From contig OY776121.1 of the NCBI GenBank assembly GCA_963675135.1, positions 63,628,265-63,692,264 of the forward strand: 64,000 bases of DNA. The letters run 5' to 3'. Position numbers and translations under genes: made by a program. Source of the DNA: Galeopsis tetrahit (lineage: Eukaryota; Streptophyta; Magnoliopsida; Lamiales; Lamiaceae). The notes under the pieces are model-generated. The model was not told where the DNA came from, ran no database searches, and was given only the letters and a program-made list of their open reading frames with translations. Position 1 is the first letter of the stretch, and each line of letters starts with the position of its first letter. Below, piece by piece: positions 51,443 through 62,945 of this stretch.

Positions 51443-53482
51443 TGCAAATAATCATGTAATTTATTATGATACCAACACCGACAGTTAATTAGCATCATAT
51501 AATTGTATACAGTTAGATGGAGAATTTTTTTTTTCTTTTCAATTTTACTCTTAATTTTAACTTATATTTGTTAATTAATCATCTCTAATTAATTAATTAA
51601 TTTTTTTTTATAAAAAACTAAAATCATGAAATGTAGTAGAACATGATCCATCCATTAAGAACGAACTTGCAATATATACTATTTTTTTTTTAATTTTACC
51701 AAAAATAAATTAAAAAGTAATTTATTTATTAATTTCACAATAAACCATTAAAAGTATATTCACTCACTTTATTTATCCATTCAAAAAAATATGCACATTC
51801 CTTTTATAAAAATATTATTTTATTTCACCCTTTAATTATCTCTTAATTACTTAAATTGTAACACAACCATATTAATGAACCTTACAATATTCTTATTTTA
51901 TTCTATTTAAAAAAAAATTGTGACAAAGAGTAAAAACCGGTGGGAGTATTTTTTAGTGAATGCCTTTAATCTTTATTTTATTTGGACAGAGGAACTTCAG
52001 GGCTACCACATGAATATTCTAAAACCATTGCTTACCGCTTACGCAATTGTGGCCAAAGTGCCCGTGATTTCATGAACCGAATAGTATACTACAAATTCTC
52101 TAATTATTTCGACAATAAATTAGAAGAGCTAATACATCGTTATATCTAAAAAGCTAATTTTAGGGGCACAAATGGGATCGATATTTAACCTTTTTTTTTC
52201 TTTTAATTCTATTAGGTTTGAATTCGTCGAAAAATATTAAAACATCACCATCTTTTACCGTCATCACCGGAATTTTCGGTGAATTAAATGAAGAGTTATA
52301 CATCAAATTGTTCGTCTCTAAGCCTGTCAATTTGGTATTTCAAATTGTTCTTTCATATACTGCAATTCCACAAATTTAAATTTAAACAAACCACTCCCGT
52401 CAAATTTTGGGCAACCAAAATTTAACTATTTTCTAGCTAATCAGAGGGCAGGTCATAGATTAAATTGTTAGTCTCTCCAAATTCATCCTTTTGATATATG
52501 ATTTGTCCTTCAAATTTGTTGAAAAGATGTTGTATTTTCATCACTAAAATTCATTTACCAATCGAGGTCGTTTTCAGGCGAATCAAAGACATAAAATAAT
52601 GAGTTTGAAGAGACGAACAATTTTATACAAAATTAACGTGAATGAATTATTCAAATATAACTTGACCTTTGAGCGCGAAAAAATTAAGGTGAATGAATTG
52701 TTCAAATTTAAATTTGTGAAATTATATATACAAAATGAACGATAGGTACCAAATTAACGGGGTGGAGAGGCGAATAATTTAAAATATAATTAACACATCA
52801 TTTAATTCGTCAGAAAATGATGGTAGCGGAGAAATTTACATTTTTCGTGGGTTAGGTTATATATTGCAAAATAAAACAAAATTGAGGGACATAAATTGCT
52901 ACATCTAATCTGACGACAGACAAAGTTTTACGATTTTGGCCAAAAATTTTATGAGAACCTTTATCTTCGTGATCAATTTGTTTGCTTTTATTACTTTTTC
53001 GTTTCTTCTTTTTTGTCTTTGTGACCAAATTTATCTCGTGGGTGGTAGAATTAACTCATTATATGCAGATTTTTTAAAGAAAAAAAAAATTGCATTTCTC
53101 TTTTGCTTATTCTACAAAACATGAGATTTTGAGAATAAGAAACTGAAAGAACAAAATGGCAACATGCATTGCTGTCCCCGTTCGTATACAGAGCAAAAGC
53201 TTGATATTAAATTCTGAATTAAGAATTTAAGATTGTATATATGACAAGTTAGAAACGACAAGAGAACACATCCGAAGTTGTTCCGCTATTTATCTTGACT
53301 TGGTCTATGAATAGTTATAGGATGGAACATTCGTTAAATAAACAATTTGCAAAGGAAATATTTCTTGATTCGACCAACTTTTCTAGTCAAAATGATGTTG
53401 CCATAAATTCCTACTTTATAAACAAGTCGTTGGTCCTAGGATTAGGGTTATAATTCATCTCTCTTCTAAGTTCTACCTCATT
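51443..53482. repeat. AT-rich spacer with an internal inverted repeat
   Basis: No gene is seen. About 52240-52410 and 52690-52830 are imperfect inverted copies (TCAATTTGGTATTTC / TTAATTTGGTACCTA; CACAAATTTAAATTTAAAC / CACAAATTTAAATTTGAAC), suggesting an old MULE-like element. Outer ends and target duplication could not be set. Confidence 0.45.
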
Positions 53483-53493
53483 CTATAGTTATA

Positions 53494-53806
53494 GCTAATC
53501 GAGTGGAATCGCGATCGAGAATCGTAGAAATTGGAGAAATCTCAGAAAGAAGTTAGGGAGCAAAAGCGGTTATTTTCATTGATTCAAAAAAATGGATACA
53601 TGATCGCCGGTTCATGGGCGAATTACGGGTTATATACCCGACCCATGCCGAGAAAGTACAAGAGTCGCACTCGCGACTAATACCCTATTACAAATGCGAT
53701 TCTACAAAATCAATTAAAACAGAAAGTAAAGAATTACAACTACACGACACCGTTTCATCCGTCTTCTTCCTGTCTTCAACCTCGCTCAATCTCTACAGGT
53801 ATAACA
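53494..53806 (-). repeat. 3' LTR of the chromovirus
   Basis: 313 bp, near-identical to 58613-58934. In element orientation it starts TGTTATACC and ends CGATTAGC, so the 3' end is not the usual CA. Confidence 0.9.
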
Positions 53807-53835
53807 ATACCCCCTCCTTAACAATTTGCTTGTTC

Positions 53836-56800
53836 TCAAGCAAACAAAAATGGAAAACGACGCTCCATATCCCCAAAGTCCTCCCACGTAGCCTCGTCAT
53901 CCGGCAGGTGAGCCCAGCGAACAAGAATCTCAATCGCCGGCGACTTGCCCCAGCGGACCAGAACCTTCAGGGGAACCAAAATCACGCGCCCCTCTTCATC
54001 AAACTCAGGTTAAATAGCTGAAACCCTATCACTCTTTCCAATTTTGCGTTTCAAGAGAGAAACATGAAATGTAGGATGTAGTTTAGTTGTTGCTGGCAGT
54101 GCTAGCGTATAGGCAACCACTCCCACCCTTTTAAGGACCTGAAACGGTCAGGTAAATTTCGGGCTCAGCTTCCATAAGCGACTCTTCCTCAAAGAGAGTT
54201 GCCTATAAGGCCTGAGTTTCAGATAAACCCAATCTCCCACCTGAAACTCCCTGTCAATCCTATTCTTGTTAGCATTAATACGCATGCGGTCTTGAGCTTA
54301 GTTTAGTAACTGCTTTAATTGGTGTAATGCTTGTTGTTTGGTAGTGATAAGATCATCCACCCCTTGAACTGTCCCCTGCAAATAAGGCCCAAAAGCCAGC
54401 ATCCTAGGTGCATAACCATATAAAGCTTCAAAAGGTGTCCTTTTGATGGCTGTGTCGAAGCTTGTGTTGTACCACAGCTCAGCTAGTGGCAACCAAGTTG
54501 CCCACTGTTTAGGATTCTGTCCACACATGCACCTCAAGTAAGCTTCTAAGCATTGGTTTACCCTCTCAGTCTGCCCATCTGTCTGAGGGTGGTAGGTTTT
54601 GCTTAGAAGCTGTTTAACTCCCAAAGATTTTAGGAGTTGTTGCCAAAATTGACTAGTGTAAACTGATCCCCTGTCAGAAACAATAGTAGATGGTAGGCCA
54701 TGCAACTTGTAAATATGATCAATGAATACTTGAGCTAGCTCAGAAGCAGTGAAAGGATGTGACAAAGCCACAAAATGGTTGTACTTTGTGAGTCTGTCCA
54801 CAACTACCCATATAGTGTCCTTGTTAGCTGATTTAGGTAGTTGCTCAATGAAGTCCATAGAAATGTCATCCCATGCTTGAGAAGGGATAGGCAAAGGCTG
54901 TAGTAGACCTGGAGTTTTCAACAACACATGCTTGCAGACTTGGCAAGTGTGACACTCAGAAATCACCTTATGCACATCAATTCTGAGATTAGGCCACCAA
55001 AACACAGCCTTTAATTTATGATAAGTAGCATCCTCCCCAGAGTGCCCACCAAAAGAAGATTCATGAATTTGAGAAACTATCTTAGTTCTCAAATCATGAG
55101 CACCTCCAACATACAATCTTCCTTTAAATCTCACCAAACCACCACTGTAGGAGAATAAGGACATATTGAATGGAAATGATAAACAATCTATCATAACCTG
55201 AGATACCAGCTCATCTCTTTCATAGCTTTCCTGTATCTCCTCCACCCACCTGGGTTTTAGTACTGTTAAAGCTGCACAATCAGCCTGATCGTGAGATCTC
55301 CTTGAAAGAGCATCAGCCACCACATTTTCATTTCCAGCCCTGTACTCAATCCTGTAATCAAAACCCAAGAGTTTTGTGAGATATTTGTGTTGCAGGGGTG
55401 TTGAAATTTTTTGCTCAAGTAAAAATTTCAAACTCTGATGATCTGTTCTAATAAGAAATGGGGCATGTATGAGATAACTCCTCCACTTCTCTACAACCAT
55501 CAATATAGCCAGAAATTCCTTCTCATATATGGATAGCCCCAAATTCTTAACACCCAATGCCTTACTCAAAAAAGCAATTGGATGCTTCCCCTGTAGCAAC
55601 ACAACCCCCCTAAGCCTCCATAGCAAGCATCAGTTTCAACAACAAACTCTTTGTTGAAATCAGGCAGTTGCAAAATAGGGACTGATATCATAGCAGCCTT
55701 TAACTTCTGGAAAGCTGCCTCAGCTTCTAAATTCCAATTGAATTGATCCTTTTTTGTCAGAAAAGTGAGAGGCTTGGCAATGACCCCATAATGCCTGATA
55801 AATTTTCTGTAATAACCGGTTAAGCCCAAAAATCCCCTTAGCTCCTTCACTGTCTTAGGCTGTGGCCAGTCCTTTATCACATCAATTTTCTGAGGGTCAG
55901 CCTGTACTCCCATATCAGAAATGATATGACCCAAATACTCCACCCGATGCACTCCAAAAACACACTTAGAAGCCTTTGCCTTCAAAGTATTATCCAATAA
56001 TACTTGAAGCACTTGCTTCAAATGCTCCACATGCTCCTCTATCCCTTCACGGTAAATTAAAATGTCATCAAAAAAGATAAGCACAAACTGTCTTAGGAAG
56101 GGAGCAAAAACTTTATTCATGAGGGCTTGAAAAGTTGCAGGGGCATTAGTAAGCCCAAAAGGCATTACTACAAATTCATATAGGCCGGAAACTGTCACAA
56201 AAGCAGTCTTTTGTATGTCAGGGGGATGCACCCTGATCTGGTGATATCCAGCTCTCAGATCAATCTTAGAAAACACCTTTGCTTGCCCCAGCTCATCCAA
56301 TAAATCCTCAATTAAAGGAATTGGATAACTATCCTTGACAGTGATAGTATTCAACTTTCGGTAGTCCACACAGAATCTCCAAGTGCCATCCTTTTTCTTC
56401 ACCAACAACACAGGAGAAGAATATGGTGAGTTACTGGGTTGAATCACACCACTATCCAACCTTTCACTCACGAGCTTATCCACCTCCTGCCTCTATAAGT
56501 AGGGGTATCTGTAAGGGTGCTGCTTAATAGGTTTCTCCCCTTCTTTAACTATTATTTTGTGGTCTAACAATCTCTGTGGAGGTAATTCAGTGGGTGGTTG
56601 AAACACCTCCTGGAATTCTTCAATTATCACTTCCAATTCTGGTGCTATCTTGCATTTTTCAAATTCTGGATTACCCCTTAAGTAACACAGATACCCTACA
56701 TTTTCATATTGGCCTCTCCTTACCATTTTCTTAAGCTTTTTCCCTGAGATCCAGCTTATTTTAACCTGCTCATCACCTATACCTTGCAGAACCACTGTCT

Positions 56801-57275
56801 TCCCATCCTTCTGAAATTGCATCTAGTGTAACCTGAAGTCAAAGGTGACAGGGCCTAGTTGACTTAAAAGATCAACACCAATCACCATATCACAGCTTCC
56901 CAGCCTTAGAACTCTCATAGGAGCAGTGAATTTACAATTCCCCTTCACCCATTCAAACTTGGAACATTTAGAATTGCAATCAATTCTGCTACCATCAGCT
57001 ATAGTAACCAATAATGAAGTGGTGTACTCCACTACACATCCTAACCTTTTAGCAGCACTTGGATCTAAAAAACTGTGTGTACTTCCAGAGTTAATTAAGA
57101 TTGAAATCTCTTGATTTCCAACCTTACCAATGACTTTAATAGTGTCTGGATGTTGATGGCCTGCCAGAGCATGTATAGAAACCAATGATTCCACTGCCTC
57201 ATCAGAAAGTTCTTCAAACTGCATTTCACCAACATCCTCCTCTTCTTGCATCAATATCACAAAACCTTCTTGCAT
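53836..57275 (-). pseudogene. Chromovirus pol: protease, RT, RNase H, integrase, chromodomain
   Basis: Domains in order: aspartic protease (57275-56823) whose catalytic motif reads INSGSTHS, with Asn (57090-57092) for the catalytic Asp; linker ending HPYRYPYL; RT (VLLVKKKDGTWRFCVDYRKL, FFDDILIY); RNase H; integrase with HHCC finger (HESSFGGHSG ... CHTCQVC) and D, D, E residues (MDFIEQLP, SDRGSVYT, DGQTERVN); C-terminal chromodomain-like segment (ILVRWAHLPDDEATWED). Breaks: TAG at 56823-56825; TAG at 56493-56495; a frameshift in the C-run at 55605-55610 within RNase H; TAA 54298-54300; TGA 54148-54150; TAA 54010-54012. After each stop the same frame continues with conserved sequence, so these are single-base lesions. 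Confidence 0.9.
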
Positions 57276-58553
57276 TTGTGACCAATATGAAATGTTTCAT
57301 CACAATTGAAACATAGATTCTGTTTTCTTCTAGCATCCATCTCAGCTGGTGTGAGCCTCCTGGTGGGTGGTGTCTTGCTAATATTGGGAGTAGTAAGTTT
57401 ATCACTGTCTTTTCCTTGTTCCACAGTAGAATACTTATTCCTGCTTTTACTTTCATTTTGCCACTAATTCTTCACAGAAGAGTTCCAAGGTGTTTTATAT
57501 CCTGATTTATACACCTTGTCTCTACTGTTAATCACCTGCTCATGCCTCACAGCCAATTGCACTGCTTGAGTGAATTGAGTAGGCCTAAAAGTTTGGACTG
57601 AGTGACCTATTTCTTCCTTCAAACCCCCAATGAAGCTCTTAATAAAAATAGCTCTCAGTCAAAAATGGGTTCTCAGCACTCACAAATGATTTGATCTCCT
57701 CAAATTCCTTAACATACTTCATTACACTTGAAGTCTGCTCTAGTTTGTGAAATTTCCCCACAACATTCTCATCTTCTGGATTAGTGAATCTCTGATTCAC
57801 TAATTCAATAAACTCACTCCAAGATAAGTTTTCCCTTCCATCCACATAATCAATGTACTAATTATCAGCCTCATCCTCCATATTAAGTGCAGCAAGTAAG
57901 ATCTTATCCTGGTCTGACATAGGATTGAAGAGAAAATACTTGTGGCATTTCCTAATCCATGATCTAGGTTTGTCACCTTTAAACTTAGGAAAATCTATCC
58001 TAGGTTTTCTGGTTGCATTGTGACTATCCTGAGATCTATTAGTAACACTTACACTAGTTGGTTTAGGCATCTCATTTTCCTTCTCCATTGTTTGCATCCT
58101 AGGAAAATTAGATTTGTACCTTCCACCAAGTGGTGTTACTATGTTTGGTATAGCTTCAGCATTGGATCGACCATTTGAACGAGCATCTAAGCCTTTAGAA
58201 GCACCAAAATCACCAAATTCAGGAAGCTTGGTATATGGTGGTGGTGTTGGCAACAGTCCATCTCCAACCTTAGGACTGCCCTCAACATTCTCTACAGTTT
58301 TTGAACACTCTACTCCTTCCACCATAGGAGACTTGCCTCTTCCTGGATCTAAATGCTTGAACAACTCAGCCAGTTGTTGCCTCAACAATTCGGCTTCTCT
58401 TGCCTGTTGATCGAACCTCTTAAGCAATTCGTTCCTTCCATCTATCTGCTCATTCCTGAAATCAGTGAATTGTCCTTCAATTTTCGCGACATGAGTCTCC
58501 ACCGTACCCATAGAGAACTCCAGCGAATTGATTCTTTCAGTATTGGTTACCAT
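57226..58553 (-). pseudogene. Chromovirus gag with zinc knuckle, broken
   Basis: ATG at 58553 (MVTNTERINSLEF). An N-terminal coiled coil (QQAREAELLRQQLAELFKHL) leads to the retrotransposon gag domain (RIDFPKFKGDKPRSWIRKCH, NLSWSEFIELVNQRF). A CX2CX4HX4C knuckle (CFNCDETFHIGHKC) is at 57313-57272. Breaks: TAG at 57858-57860 where Trp is expected; a frameshift near 57645; TAG at 57464-57466; and a frame change after the knuckle before the protease. Confidence 0.85.
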
Positions 58554-58586
58554 TGTTGATTGCGCAAGCTTCAACGTGACGAACTT

Positions 58587-58599
58587 GGCTCTGAGGCCA
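58587..58599 (-). other. Degenerate iMet-type primer binding site
   Basis: Minus strand TGGCCTCAGAGCC against the usual TGGTATCAGAGC: two mismatches, 13 nt inside the LTR end. Confidence 0.55.
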
Positions 58600-58612
58600 C
58601 TGAAACACTCGA

Positions 58613-58934
58613 GCTAATCGAGTGGAATCGCGATCGAGAATCGTAGAAATGGGAGAAATCTCAGAAAGAAGTTAGGGAGCAAAAGCGGTTACTTTCATTG
58701 ATTCAGAAAAGTGGATACATGATCGCCGGTTCATGGGCGAATTACGGGTTATATACCCGACCCATGCCGAGAAAGTACAAGAGTCGCACTCGCGACTAAT
58801 ACCCTATTACAAATGCGATTCTACAAAATCAATTAAAACAGAAAGTAAAGAATTACAACTACACGACACCGTTTCATCCGTCTTCTTCCTCTTCTCACTG
58901 TCTTCAACCTCGCTCAATCTCTACAGGTATAACA
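58613..58934 (-). repeat. 5' LTR of the chromovirus
   Basis: 322 bp. It differs from the 3' LTR by four substitutions and a 9-bp insertion near 58890 (CTCTTCTCA). Confidence 0.9.
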
Positions 58935-58949
58935 CTATAGTTATACATC

Positions 58950-59197
58950 GGGCATGTTTACTTCATAGGTTAAGATAAGATGAGTTTAGATGTGGTGTGA
59001 TATGTAAATCTTGACTTCATAAACCCAAAAGCAGGCTAAATTGTCTAAACTCATGAAATCTAGTTTATAAAAATCGGGTCAAATTATAAACCCGAATCAA
59101 AGTGTTTAAAGTTATGAGAAACCAAACATGAAAGAAGATGAATTTACATATTAAATTTATCAATAAACTCCACTAAATTCATGAAGCAAACATGCCC
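58950..59197. mobile_element. Tourist-like MITE, same family as 24629-24869
   Basis: Ends GGGCATGTTTACTTCATAGG and, reversed, GGGCATGTTTGCTTCATGAA; shared interior (CTCATGAAATCTAGTTTATAA). Flanking triplets ATC/ATA are imperfect. It starts 5 bp from the chromovirus flank repeat. Confidence 0.8.
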
Positions 59198-60257
59198 ATA
59201 TCGTATTGTTTAAACAATTTAATTCTTTGGCAAAGTCTCTCAAATACATCTTACACATCAAAGAGGATCCATCCACATGCCCCCATTTAACCCAGCCCAG
59301 CCCCCATTTGACCCGGCCCAGTCAACAGCCCAACATATCAGCCCACTCCTATTAATAGCCTAATTTCTAATTTAGGCCACGGTTAAAATACCCTTTTTTG
59401 TTGACTTCCCACTCCCAACCCCACTCCCATTTTTTCCTAAATATTACTCCTAATTAAAATACTAATTTACCCTTTTATTAATTTAACAAAATATAATACA
59501 ATCAATTCTAATTTATACATTATTAATATGCAGTCGAGTCACCAACGAGTTACACACCGAATCACCATCGAGTCAAAAAAAAATTGAAAAGTATAAATTC
59601 AAGAAAAGAATCAAATTTTCAGATTCTTTTTTCTCGTAAAAATATAAAATTTTCAAAAATATATTCTGTGAAAAATAAAAAAAATTGAATTAGAAAAAAA
59701 AAATCTAAAAATCTGAAAATTCTGGAAAAGAAAAATCAAATTAAATCCAAAATCTTGAAATATAATCAAAACCACAACAAAAAAATCAAAATATATATGT
59801 AATTGTTATTATTGAAAAGTTCTAGATATTTTAAATAAAAATGTAAGATTTATTACTAAAAATTACGTAGTATTTTAATTATTGAAAAGTGTTAGATATT
59901 TTAAGTGAAAAGTGTTATTCTTATTATTGAAAAGTGGTAAATTTTGTTAATGAAAAATGTAATTCTTTATATTAAAAAGTGCTATAGATCTTTTAAGTGA
60001 AAGTGGAAGATTTATTATTGAAAATAGTATTCTTAATTATTAAAAAATGCTAGATCTTTTAATTAAAAAGTGTAAATATTATTATTAAAAAATGGTAAAT
60101 TTTGTTACTAATGGGCTGACCCAAATTTATTTATTAATGGGCTGACCCAAATTTCAAATGGAACTAGTGTGCATCATGCACCCTAAATATAAGAGACCAA
60201 ATCATTCTAAAACGATCATTTATGTTGAATAAAGAAAGAAAGCAAACTTTGGAAAAT
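59198..60257. other. AT-rich spacer with degenerate tandem repeats
   Basis: No gene is seen. Bases 59805-60110 repeat ATTGAAAAGTG(C/T)TAGAT-like units several times; 60111-60160 repeats AATGGGCTGACCCAAATTT twice. Bases 59285-59350 are C-rich with repeated CCCAGCCC/ACCCGGCCC. Confidence 0.5.
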
Positions 60258-61252
60258 GAGCGCGGTTATACACACACCAACCTATTGAGGACACTCATGA
60301 GCTCAGTACACACTCTGAGATATGGACACACGTGTAAAACCTTAAAATACCTTTGAAATCCTTAAAATTCTAATTATATTTCATTTCTTACACCCATCAC
60401 CCACCTACTCCCCTCCCACGATTGCGCCCCCCTCTCACTGTGGCACCGCCCTCTCCCCACGTCGGCGCAGCAGCGTCGCCCACCTCTCCACGTCATCGTG
60501 GCGGCCACGCCACCCACTTCTCCACGTTGTCGCGGTGGCCACGCCCACTGTGCAGCACCCGCGGCCCCTCCCCCTCTCCTTCGCGGCCATTCGCGGTCGC
60601 ACCCCCTCCCCAGCCGCATCGGCCGCCATCCTCCTCAGCCGCGCAACAGCGACGTCGGCCTCCCTCCGTTCGTGCCCGTCGCCGCGCCGCTTCAGGTAAG
60701 TTTAAGTTTCTGCAAAATTAGAAAAATTAGGTTTCTGAAAAATTAGGGTTTTTGGAAGTTGTTCGAGATTTTTTTTCGAACAACTTGTATTTGTTCAGGA
60801 AAAAAATTCGAACAATTTGTGTTTGTTCATTAGAAATTTTCGAACTACTTGGGTTTGTTCAAGAAAAAATTTAGAACAAGATGCTCAATATTTTTTTTCG
60901 GACAAATGAAAGTTGTTCATGATTTTTTTTCGAACATATTGAGTTTGTTCCGTAAAAAATTTCGTACATCTTAACTTTGTTCATATAAAATTTTTGGACA
61001 CTGATTTTTTTTTGTTTTGTTGAAATTTTGTGTTTTTAAGTGTTTTTTATATTAAAGTACTGTAGTTGTTTTGGTGGTGATGGTGGAGAAGATTTTGTGA
61101 CTAAAATGGAATGGTGGGTGTACTCATCTTCGTTTTTTTTTTTTATAAATTTCATACGAGAGGTATATGAGACATTTCACATGTCCTATCATATGAAAAA
61201 AAATGTTTTGTGAATGTACTCCATAGATTGGTGTGTGCGTATAACCGTGGCC
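60258..61252. mobile_element. Pack-MULE-like element with GC-rich insert (995 bp)
   Basis: The exact 9-bp target duplication TTGGAAAAT lies at 60249-60257 and 61253-61261. Terminal repeats are GAGCGCGGTTATACACAC and, reversed right, GGCCACGGTTATACGCAC. Bases 60395-60695 are strongly GC-rich (Pro/Ala/Arg-coding in most frames) and end CTTCAG|GTAAGTTT, like an exon with its donor. A ~40-bp minisatellite (TTCGAACAACTTG ... TTTGTTC) follows at 60745-60995. Frames over the GC block cannot be ranked, so no CDS is called. Confidence 0.75.
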
Positions 61253-61261
61253 TTGGAAAAT

Positions 61262-61872
61262 ATAGATTTTTCTAACTGTATGCTGCAAATGAATTACTTA
61301 TAACGAACATTATTTTTTCTAAGAATTTTTTTTTAATGTAAAAATCTATTTAAGAATAACCTTCCTATAATAATATTTTTAATTTCCCCAATCCCAAAAA
61401 TATAACTGTACGGAGTTTTTACTATATTCAACTTTATAAATAATTAGTGCAAAATTCGCTTATTGTGTTCAGTTTAAATATTTTAAAAGTTCCATGTACA
61501 AATGAAAGAAAATTTATTGGCCATAATTACACTTAGATTGAAATTGTAAGTTCAAGAGAAAAAAAGAGTTTAAATATAAAAAATATTATTTAATTCAATT
61601 TCCCTTAAAAAATTGACATGAAAAGTGAAATAAGAAAAAATTAAATCTCTATTAATTGTGAAACAGTAAGAAGAGTGTTTAAAGAGATAGGGAGAAAATA
61701 TAAAATAATAAAAAAAATAAGAATTGTTAGAAAATTAAAAGAGGAATGGAAAAGAATTGTAAAACACGTAGGAGTAGCAAGTTTTAAAAATAGATGTACC
61801 AAAAGATTTGTAGGACTATATATATATATTTTTAGAGGTTTTCTCCTGCACTTGAGAAAACTTTCCTCCTTT
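61262..61872. other. AT-rich spacer
   Basis: No gene. A lysine-rich frame at 61675-61905 is a product of A-rich composition and runs into the LTR. Confidence 0.6.
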
Positions 61873-62579
61873 TATTATATAGATATATCAAAAGTCAATC
61901 TTTGACAAGTCAATTCTAGTGACCAGTTTACGTGGCGACGACTAGTCAACCAAGTCGTGCGACGACTAGTCAACCAAGTCGTGCGACGACTAGTCAATAA
62001 TCTTAAGAAAATGTAATTGGGAGTGCTCGCCCAAAGATGTTGGCGAGCACATATTTAACTAGGTTAGAAGAGAAGTGTTAAAGCCTTGGGAGAGAGTATG
62101 GAGCGTGGTCGGTACGGCTAGTGCGACCACCATCCCTGAAGACGACCAGGTCATCCAGCGACCACCGTGGCCCAGCTCCTCGGCAGCTCGGGCGAGGACG
62201 ACCACCAGAGGCGGTTTAGCATTAAATGCGGCGTCCCATCACCTTTTCGGGCAGAAACGCAGGTCCTGTGGTAGTTTGCCACGTGTAAAGGCCGGGCTGC
62301 CCCTAAAAACTAGTATATAATGCCTATCAGGCTCATTTGTAAAGATAACCTAAGATTTCCTACAATCACACCTACCCAAAGCAATAAACACTCCCAAGCT
62401 CAAAGCTTTAGCTTCTCAAAGAAGCTACTTCTTGTGTTCTTATTGTTCTTCATACTTTTGATCATAAATCATCATAATAATCCTTCTTAACACGTAATAA
62501 ACCCCGATCAACATATATGTTTGTTTAGTGCTATAAAAAAGCCCACATCCAAATCAACTCTACAAAAGCACGTACAACA
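61873..62579 (+). repeat. 5' LTR of the Tat-like element
   Basis: About 707 bp, ending GTACAACA at 62579 just before the primer site. The left end is diverged (TATTATATA against TGTTATACC), so its start is approximate. U3 has a 24-27-bp unit (GACGACTAGTCAACCAAGTCG) in about 2.5 tandem copies, against one in the solo LTR, which multiplies W-box cores. TATA box at about 62312. Confidence 0.8.
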
Positions 62580-62945
62580 TTTGGCGCTAGAAGGAGGGGT
62601 CCTTTTATGTGTTCTTCGTCAAAGTTTCAACCGATCATCGAACGATCGGTTTGTAAACTCCTTATTTCAGGTTTTAATCCGTCGAAAGGTTTTAGAACAT
62701 CATTTACGTATTTCATACGTATTTTCGTTATTTTCGTGTTCTTAAATATTTGTAATATTTAGGAATTTTTTGGAGTTTGATCTCCTTATTTCACTGTTTC
62801 TAGCACTTGTTTGTGGCTATTTTTTCACAAATTCGTAGTTTTAGCACGTTCTTCTGCGTAAGAGCTCGAATCTTGTGTTTTTTATCTTTATAGTCTAGAA
62901 CAGTTTCTCATCTTTGTAAACGATCACCAGAAATCAGTATCAGAG

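Larger units (their letters stand above)
53483..58945 (-). mobile_element. Ty3/gypsy chromovirus, complete but multiply broken
   Basis: Structure on the minus strand: 5' LTR 58934-58613, degenerate iMet primer site 58599-58587, gag, protease, RT/RNase H, integrase with chromodomain, polypurine tract (53821-53807), 3' LTR 53806-53494. An identical 11-bp direct repeat, CTATAGTTATA, flanks it (53483-53493, 58935-58945). The LTRs differ at four bases plus a 9-bp indel over 313 bp, a low divergence. Coding sequence is interrupted by several stops and frameshifts, so the copy cannot make its own enzymes. Confidence 0.92.

Noticed and set aside
60374..60746. Four overlapping GC-rich frames in a MULE
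   Set aside because: High GC opens most frames; composition cannot choose one, so the block is described as cargo instead.
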